Shown: in pieces, positions 59,332 to 64,000 of the stretch
Layout: each line of letters opens with the position of its first letter
Position numbering within the stretch: the first letter of the stretch is position 1
The notes under the pieces: model-generated
The model's input: the letters and a program-made list of their open reading frames with translations, nothing else
Told to the model about the DNA's origin: nothing
The model's database searches: none
Program-made: the position numbers and the translations under genes
Assembly (NCBI RefSeq): GCF_046098205.1
Contig: NZ_JBJURJ010000016.1
Coordinates: forward strand, 124,001-188,000
Length of the DNA stretch: 64,000 nucleotides
Direction: 5' to 3'
Origin: Paenibacillus_AR mesotrionivorans
GTDB taxonomy: Bacteria; Bacillota; Bacilli; Paenibacillales; NBRC-103111

Positions 59332-60459
59332 TTATCGGGAATTAGGGCTATGGAGCTCCGCCGCAAGCATCATTAGGACGGTTCCGTACGTATATAAGGA
59401 TTGGATAAAAGGAATATGGAGGTAACCCTCCAGCTCCTGGCAATCCGTACCGCCGGAGGCCCCTTCCACCTCTCCAAGGAGCGTGATTCTCCGAAGCACC
59501 TGCTGTGACGCTTGATGGCCCCATTCCTTAATGGTCTCAGGCAATATCCCCAGCTCCGCTCCAAGCAGCGCCGCATAGCCGAAAAGTGCAGTGGCGGTTG
59601 TTTCCGTATAGGAAGATTTCAGGTTGAGGACCGTATGCAGCATCCCGTCTTCATTCCGGAGCCGGTATGCGCTTTCCATGAAGGACAGGAACATACTGCT
59701 GAACATGCCTGTGTCGTACCGGGTTCCCTGCAGGAGCCGGAGCAGCTCCGCCAAAGCTGCCGCCATCCAGCCGTTGCCCCGTCCCCAGTGTTCGCCCAAC
59801 TGCTTATGGTGCAGGGAATGATATCCATGGTAAAAGAGGCCGGTCTCCGGGTTATATAAACAGCCCGCATGAATTTCATATTGCCGGATTCCTTCTTCCA
59901 CCAGCTCCGGCCGCCCGGCGTGCAGACCATAATCAATCATAAATATACCCGCCATAAACACCGTATCAATCCACAGCTGGTTCTTGTAATCGTCGAGACC
60001 GCCCTTGCCCCATACATGGGCAAACCCGCCGTTGGCTGTAAGCAGGGCCTTGTTTAGGCACCAATCCGCGAACTCCTCGCAGATGCTCCGGTAGAGTACG
60101 GCCTCCTGCTCCTGCAATTCCTTCTCCAACTTAAGAAGCATTAGCGCAGAGTTGGCCAAACACACGTAGTTGACCGAACCGAATTCCCGGAGTCCTGCAT
60201 GCTGCCGGAACCAATCCCGGAGGAAGCAGAGATAAGCTTCGTCCCGGGTCCGATCATACATCCGGCTGATGCCGTACAAACCCACCCCTTGGCTCCAATC
60301 CCAATGGCTCAGGCTCAGATTCCAGGCGTCCGATTTCTGGGCGAGCATCGTCTCCAGAATGCGCTTCGCCCCAGCCTCAATCTCCACGGGTTGTACCGCG
60401 TTGTTCTGCTGGTGCTGTTTGTGCTGGTAAGGCTGTTGTTGATCCTGTTGTTGGCTCAT
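59332..60459 (-). CDS. yteR: Unsaturated rhamnogalacturonyl hydrolase, GH105 (YteR-like)
   Basis: The 375-residue protein has the alpha/alpha-barrel of GH105/GH88 enzymes. Hallmarks are WDWSQGVGLYGISRMYDRT, the catalytic Asp in LWIDTVFMAGIFMIDYG, and HWGRGNGWMAAALAELL. It removes the unsaturated galacturonic acid left by lyases from rhamnogalacturonan disaccharides in the cytoplasm. The N-terminus has an unusual Gln-rich stretch (SQQQDQQQPYQHKQHQQNN). The ATG overlaps the upstream gene by 4 bp, with GGAGGGG 7 bp before it. Confidence 0.92.
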   Translation of the reverse strand: MSQQQDQQQPYQHKQHQQNNAVQPVEIEAGAKRILETMLAQKSDAWNLSLSHWDWSQGVGLYGISRMYDRTRDEAYLCFLRDWFRQHAGLREFGSVNYVCLANSALMLLKLEKELQEQEAVLYRSICEEFADWCLNKALLTANGGFAHVWGKGGLDDYKNQLWIDTVFMAGIFMIDYGLHAGRPELVEEGIRQYEIHAGCLYNPETGLFYHGYHSLHHKQLGEHWGRGNGWMAAALAELLRLLQGTRYDTGMFSSMFLSFMESAYRLRNEDGMLHTVLNLKSSYTETTATALFGYAALLGAELGILPETIKEWGHQASQQVLRRITLLGEVEGASGGTDCQELEGYLHIPFIQSLYTYGTVLMMLAAELHSPNSR

Positions 60460-62231
60460 CCTCCTACCCCTCCGCTTCTGCCAGACTCTGCTGCCGCCAG
60501 AAGCCGTTTATGATCCGGCTCATGCTTCAGCATAAGCGCGGTCTTCATCTTCAATTGGCCGATGAGCTCCGGTATGGGCGCCAGCTCGAAGACGCTTTCC
60601 TCCTCCGGGCAGCCGGCAGTGATGATGGGCGGGATAGCAGCCTGCTCCAGCAGCCGGATCAGCTCTTGCACATTATCCGTTTCCGCCCGCACCACAAACT
60701 GCATCTCCACCGGCAGCACCCGAGCCGTCCCGCCCCTGTCTACCTCCCGTTCGGTGGTGCTGACAGCTGCCCGTTCCAACAAATCCTGATAACGGCTGGT
60801 GTGCCGCACCGTACGGAGCAGACACCGGAGCACCCGCAAGCGGTGCAGCACCTGATTCCCGTCCGTTGCAAGACTCTCCGCCACCCTGATGGCTTGGGCC
60901 ACGTGCCCCAAGGCCGTGTCCAGAAGCTTGCCCGCCAGCCAGGTGCCATGTTTGCCTTGAATCAGCTTGGCCGCTTGGCAGTCCATCAGATCCGCCGCGT
61001 GCTCCTCCGTCCGGGCTTGGAACTGGAATGGGCGGTAATACGCCTTGGTCTCCTGCGGCAGCTCCATAGGGTAAGGCACCAACGGACGCGTCAGCCAACG
61101 CTGGGCGGTGACACCCAGCAGGAGCACTGGCCCGCCGTTTTCCATAGGCTTGACTGCCTCCACCGCCCGGCGGATATGCTCCCACAGCTCCAGGAGTTTA
61201 TCCTCGCTGCCGGTTGCGGCAACGGCATCGGCCGCTGTTTTCAGCAGACCAGCTCGGGCGTAAATACCGTCAGTGGGGCGCTCGCCGAAGCGGCGGTACA
61301 CCTCCATCAGCTCCACAGAAGCCTCCGACGGGAAATTCACCAGCAGCGTCTGTGCCTTGCTCTTGAAGGCCCGTTCCAGCTGCTCCGCAAAATCCGCCGT
61401 CTGGGGCAGCTCCTTCACCGGGTACAGGAAGGACCCGTACAAATAATTGGTGGAGCCGGCAATAGCCGTTCCCCCTCCGCCGATCCCCTGACCTTTGATC
61501 AACTGGCGCTCCACAGAGCCGACCTCTGTCTGCGGGATGGTGCCGATAAGCTGAATCTGTGCTTCCAGGCCTGCTTCGGCCGCCCCTGCCTGCACCGCGG
61601 ACATCCAGCCGGATATCCGTTCGGCCAGCGGGCGGTGTTCACAATGGGCTGGACCGTTGCGCCCCGGGTACAAACCCTCGCTCCAGCAGATTCCGCCACC
61701 GGAATCATTGGTGAGGAACGTGAAGCGGTCTACCGGGGCCAGCCCGCAGATCCGGGCAGCCGATTCCCGGTACATGGCCAGCACCTCCGGATGGTCGATG
61801 CAGGGAGCATAGTATGGCTTGCGGGCACGGAGCGGATGCTCGCATCTTGGGCCGCGCCACTCCGGATGAGCCAGATACACCTCCTCTGGCAGCCACATGG
61901 GCTCGCATCCCCAGACGCTCCCCTTTAAACCCAGCTCCCGGAGGATTTCCCCCTTGCGGGCAATGATCTCCAGACTCCGCTCCGCATGATCTGCCGGAAA
62001 CCACGGAGCCAGGAGCTCCGGCACTGCCGCATCGAACAGGCTGAACCGGATGATGCTCCAATTGGGATACGGATCCTGGCGGTCCTTCTCCCAGCGCCAC
62101 CGGTTGTAAGGAAGCGAATCCACATTCACGTGAGTCGCCCCCAACGCGGCAGCCTGCTCGGCAAACCGCCGGAACGGCTCCACCTCCACAATCCGGCTGC
62201 GAAAGATAATGGTTGTATAACGGTTGTTCAT
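60456..62231 (-). CDS. Unrecognised protein of the pectin operon, probable carbohydrate-active enzyme
   Basis: From the ATG at 62231 (GAGGAG 8 bp upstream) the product has 591 residues and no signal peptide. I know no family for it. The N-terminal half looks like a TIM barrel of glycosidase type: WGCEPMWLPEEVYLAHPEWRG, a CIDHPEV segment, TNDSGGGICWSEGLYPGRNG (acidic and aromatic residues suited to an active site) and NYLYGSFLYPVKELP. The C-terminal ~200 residues are mainly helical. It is first in the operon with the GH105 gene (4-bp overlap) and carries site 3 of the shared motif, so a role in processing pectic oligosaccharides is likely. Confidence 0.72.
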   Translation of the reverse strand: MNNRYTTIIFRSRIVEVEPFRRFAEQAAALGATHVNVDSLPYNRWRWEKDRQDPYPNWSIIRFSLFDAAVPELLAPWFPADHAERSLEIIARKGEILRELGLKGSVWGCEPMWLPEEVYLAHPEWRGPRCEHPLRARKPYYAPCIDHPEVLAMYRESAARICGLAPVDRFTFLTNDSGGGICWSEGLYPGRNGPAHCEHRPLAERISGWMSAVQAGAAEAGLEAQIQLIGTIPQTEVGSVERQLIKGQGIGGGGTAIAGSTNYLYGSFLYPVKELPQTADFAEQLERAFKSKAQTLLVNFPSEASVELMEVYRRFGERPTDGIYARAGLLKTAADAVAATGSEDKLLELWEHIRRAVEAVKPMENGGPVLLLGVTAQRWLTRPLVPYPMELPQETKAYYRPFQFQARTEEHAADLMDCQAAKLIQGKHGTWLAGKLLDTALGHVAQAIRVAESLATDGNQVLHRLRVLRCLLRTVRHTSRYQDLLERAAVSTTEREVDRGGTARVLPVEMQFVVRAETDNVQELIRLLEQAAIPPIITAGCPEEESVFELAPIPELIGQLKMKTALMLKHEPDHKRLLAAAESGRSGGVGG

Positions 62232-62278
62232 TACCGGCACTCCTCATTTCCTATGGCATTGAACCCTTTCACAACGCC

Positions 62279-62322
62279 ACTATACGGCCGGCTTGGATTG
62301 ACCGTCTATATTCATTTCCTCA
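62279..62322 (-). promoter_or_regulatory. Shared pectin-locus motif, site 3, with promoter
   Basis: The 24-bp motif (62299-62322; core GTCTATATTCATTTC) precedes the unknown/GH105 operon. On the minus strand AGACGG takes the -35 place and TATAGT (62279-62284) lies 14 bp beyond the motif. Confidence 0.78.
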
Positions 62323-62500
62323 GTTCCTGTACGGATCACATTAATGGCCACAGATAGGAAAAGATGATTATGACCTGTCATCCTTCTCGTTCTTTTCCCG
62401 GTAGTCGTTTGGTTTTTCCTGGTATATAATAGAGATTATTGGAACCATTAGCCGAACCCGCACGTAAACAATCCAAACCATTATCCTGAGGAGGAACCTT

Positions 62501-62659
62501 ATGAAACTATTGAAGGATATGATCAAAGTGTTATTTATCATTCCGGCAGGAACCGTCATTACCTTTTTCTTCGGACACCAGCCGGTGATGCTGGCTAACG
62601 ATATGATGAAGAAGCAGGACCGAGGCGCAATGGAGTATCAGCGTTTGGAGAGGATATAA
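62501..62659 (+). CDS. Small membrane protein, 52 residues
   Basis: An ORF too short to stand out has GAGGAGG before its ATG and an intrinsic terminator 45 bp after its stop. The product has one hydrophobic stretch (VLFIIPAGTVITFFF) and a charged C-terminal tail (DMMKKQDRGAMEYQRLERI). A TATAAT -10 box lies near 62425. I do not recognise a family. Gene signals on both sides make it likely to be expressed. Confidence 0.68.
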   Translation: MKLLKDMIKVLFIIPAGTVITFFFGHQPVMLANDMMKKQDRGAMEYQRLERI

Positions 62660-62704
62660 GAAATATTGGGGCTTGACGCACAGAGCCATCCGTAAAAAGC
62701 AAAA

Positions 62705-62721
62705 ACCGCGCAATGCGCGGT
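62705..62721 (+). terminator. Intrinsic terminator of the 52-residue membrane protein gene
   Basis: ACCGCGC-AAT-GCGCGGT followed by TTTTGTTTT. Confidence 0.9.
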
Positions 62722-62745
62722 TTTTGTTTTATAAGTGCTGGAGAC

Positions 62746-62882
62746 TGTAACGGAACTATCCGCCCCTTAGAAGCTGCAATCCTCCGATTAAGGGGAATTT
62801 AACTACGCTAAGAGTCTCTCCGTTCCGTAAGAAAACCGGAATAGTGATTTAACGCCTTTAAGAGCTTCTCAGTTCCGTTACC
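62746..62882. repeat. Intergenic element, shortened copy 4
   Basis: One forward unit (GTAACGGAACTATCC...CCCTTAG, from 62746) and two reverse units (about 62804-62831 and 62848-62882, ending CGTTCCGTAAG and AGTTCCGTTACC) remain. Sequence agrees with the copy 3 variant (CTCTTA half-site). The element is 137 bp, lacking one forward unit and its spacer. Confidence 0.72.
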
Positions 62883-62920
62883 GCACCAATGCGGCCGCCC
62901 TGGTCCCAAAACCTCAGATC

Positions 62921-63427
62921 TCAAGATTCCAACCGTTCATACGCCGGCACCCGTTTCAGCTTCTTGTTCCCCGCCACCGTCTTCCGCCCGCCCAGCTTAA
63001 ACACAACGATTCCCGCTGCGATGACCAATACACCAAGCAGCTGCGTCCCGGTAAAAGGCACCTTCTCAAGACCGAACCAGCCGAGCGTATCCCAGACGAC
63101 GGCAAAACCCAATTGCGAGATCATCGCTACTGCCGCGGCATAGGTTGCCCCCAGCAGATGGGTCCCCCGCACCATACAGATGACCACTCCTACGCCGATC
63201 AGGCCGCTGAAGAAATACCACGGCTCCACATGCTCAGGCCGGAACATGGCCATTCCCTCCGAGGCGAAGCCGATGATAAAGGATGCCAAAAACCCCATGC
63301 CCAGCACCAATGTTGTTGTTATCCACAGACCCGCCTTCACATGGACCCGGTTGTTAAAGATATTTTGCAGGCCCACAAGCGCGCCTGCAAGGCTCGCCAT
63401 TATAATGCCGATTAGCATGGCGATCAC
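62921..63427 (-). CDS. YdcZ/DUF606-family small DMT transporter
   Basis: The 168-residue protein has five membrane segments and the DUF606 hallmark GALVGLQNIFNNRV, GMGFLASFIIG, GVVICMVRGTHLLGATYAAAVAMISQL. Members are small drug/metabolite-type carriers of unknown substrate. The ATG overlaps the end of the Crp/Fnr gene by 4 bp (ATGA), so the two form an operon. Confidence 0.87.
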   Translation of the reverse strand: MIAMLIGIIMASLAGALVGLQNIFNNRVHVKAGLWITTTLVLGMGFLASFIIGFASEGMAMFRPEHVEPWYFFSGLIGVGVVICMVRGTHLLGATYAAAVAMISQLGFAVVWDTLGWFGLEKVPFTGTQLLGVLVIAAGIVVFKLGGRKTVAGNKKLKRVPAYERLES

Positions 63428-64000
63428 TGCTCCTTTTCATATATATTATGCTTGGCCAGAGCCTGCAGCTTGCTCCGGTCGGCCACCGTAATCCCCTTCC
63501 GGCTGCGCTCCACCAGTCCGTCCCGGTCGAACTGCCGGATCACCCGGTTCACATGGCGGTAGCTGGTGCCGATCAGATGAGCGGCATCCGTCAGATTAAC
63601 CGGACGTTTGGAACGGGACTGTCCCCCGCCCTCTCCGCTCTCTTCTGATACCGACAATAAATAACTAGCCAGCCGCACCTCCACCGGATAGAGGAGATTA
63701 AAGCTCAAGGAGGCGGATTTCACGAAGAACTTCTCCGTAATCATCTGCAGCAGAAAATGGAGCAGCGGCGGATGATCCCCATATTGGCGGAGAAGCCGGT
63801 ACGGAACAGCCAGCATCGTGACTCGGGTCATCGCCTCTACCGTGTTCATAATATCCGTTCCGCGGATATATTCGATATCCCCGATCAGCTCCAGGGGCGT
63901 TTTGAAGCTGAGAATTAATGTTTTACCCTCCTCGGAGGTGGTGAAGATTTTCAGCTTGCCCGCAATCAGGAAATATAAGGTCTGGCCGGGATCGCCCTGG
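63424..64000 (-). CDS. Crp/Fnr-family transcriptional regulator, C-terminal part
   Basis: The gene enters from the right edge, so the start is missing; the frame is open to the last base. The visible 191 codons hold part of a cyclic-nucleotide-binding-like fold (QGDPGQTLYFLIAGKLKIFT, then TPLELIGDIEYI) and a C-terminal winged helix (NLTDAAHLIGTSYRHVNRVI, DGLVERSRKGITV). The layout resembles YeiL-type regulators. No Fe-S cysteines are visible in this part. It is co-transcribed with the DUF606 carrier. Confidence 0.86.
   Translation of the reverse strand, partial: QGDPGQTLYFLIAGKLKIFTTSEEGKTLILSFKTPLELIGDIEYIRGTDIMNTVEAMTRVTMLAVPYRLLRQYGDHPPLLHFLLQMITEKFFVKSASLSFNLLYPVEVRLASYLLSVSEESGEGGGQSRSKRPVNLTDAAHLIGTSYRHVNRVIRQFDRDGLVERSRKGITVADRSKLQALAKHNIYEKEQ

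Overview
The window looks like chromosomal DNA from a Paenibacillus-type member of the Bacillota. The evidence is strong AGGAGG ribosome binding sites, frequent TTG/GTG starts, a T-box leader, a lysine riboswitch, CcpA cre sites, an S-layer-homology protein, and a YesS-like AraC regulator beside Lpl/Ytc-type sugar transporters. No rRNA, tRNA or CRISPR array was found. Most genes lie on the minus strand in short operons closed by clear intrinsic terminators.

Layout. 1-2775: galactofuranose-type ABC importer (ytfQ, ytfR, start of ytfT). 3252-5205: methionine aminopeptidase with a TetR regulator, a broken CPBP protease gene and a 29-residue membrane protein. 5192-9611: MoxR/DUF58/transglutaminase operon in which the MoxR ATPase lacks its sensor-1 segment. 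9676-11371: BlaR1/BlaI-type pair. 11474-12940: YadA-like head repeats with a peptidase-G2 autocleavage domain. 13352-17200: secreted GH28-like protein under a perfect cre site, and an orphan protein. 17379-21785: DHA2 exporter, lipoprotein, and T-box-controlled clostridial-type GluRS with an altered HIGH motif. 21796-25723: class I aldolase, prolyl-tRNA editing protein, and a divergent HTH/tyrosine-recombinase pair. 25705-31363: VanZ, WrbA, a two-component system whose kinase carries an in-frame amber codon, and a beta-lactamase-like SLH protein. 31532-34744: EamA transporter, a serine-recombinase homologue lacking catalytic residues, and a divergent SulP transporter. 34805-38781: DinB, GNAT, riboswitch-controlled lysine permease, HAD phosphatase. 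38807-44367: nickel operon nikRABCDE with a candidate NikR operator. 44944-48266: LysR, TauE/SafE, carboxylesterase. 48358-62322: pectin/rhamnogalacturonan locus. 62501-64000: small membrane protein, YdcZ-type transporter, and a Crp/Fnr regulator that runs off the end.

The strongest system-level signal is the pectin locus. The PL9-like lyase gene, the ABC transporter operon and the GH105/unknown-enzyme operon each carry the same 24-bp sequence, always placed where a -35 region would be, 13-14 bp from a -10-like hexamer. The YesS-like AraC regulator within the locus is the obvious candidate to bind it. A second structural signal is a family of intergenic elements of about 188 bp. Each is built from four ~27-bp units in the order forward, forward, reverse, reverse with fixed spacing; three full copies and one shortened copy are present. 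A third is the catalytically dead serine recombinase, with a 27-bp inverted repeat in its divergent promoter region, which suggests a recombinase turned regulator.
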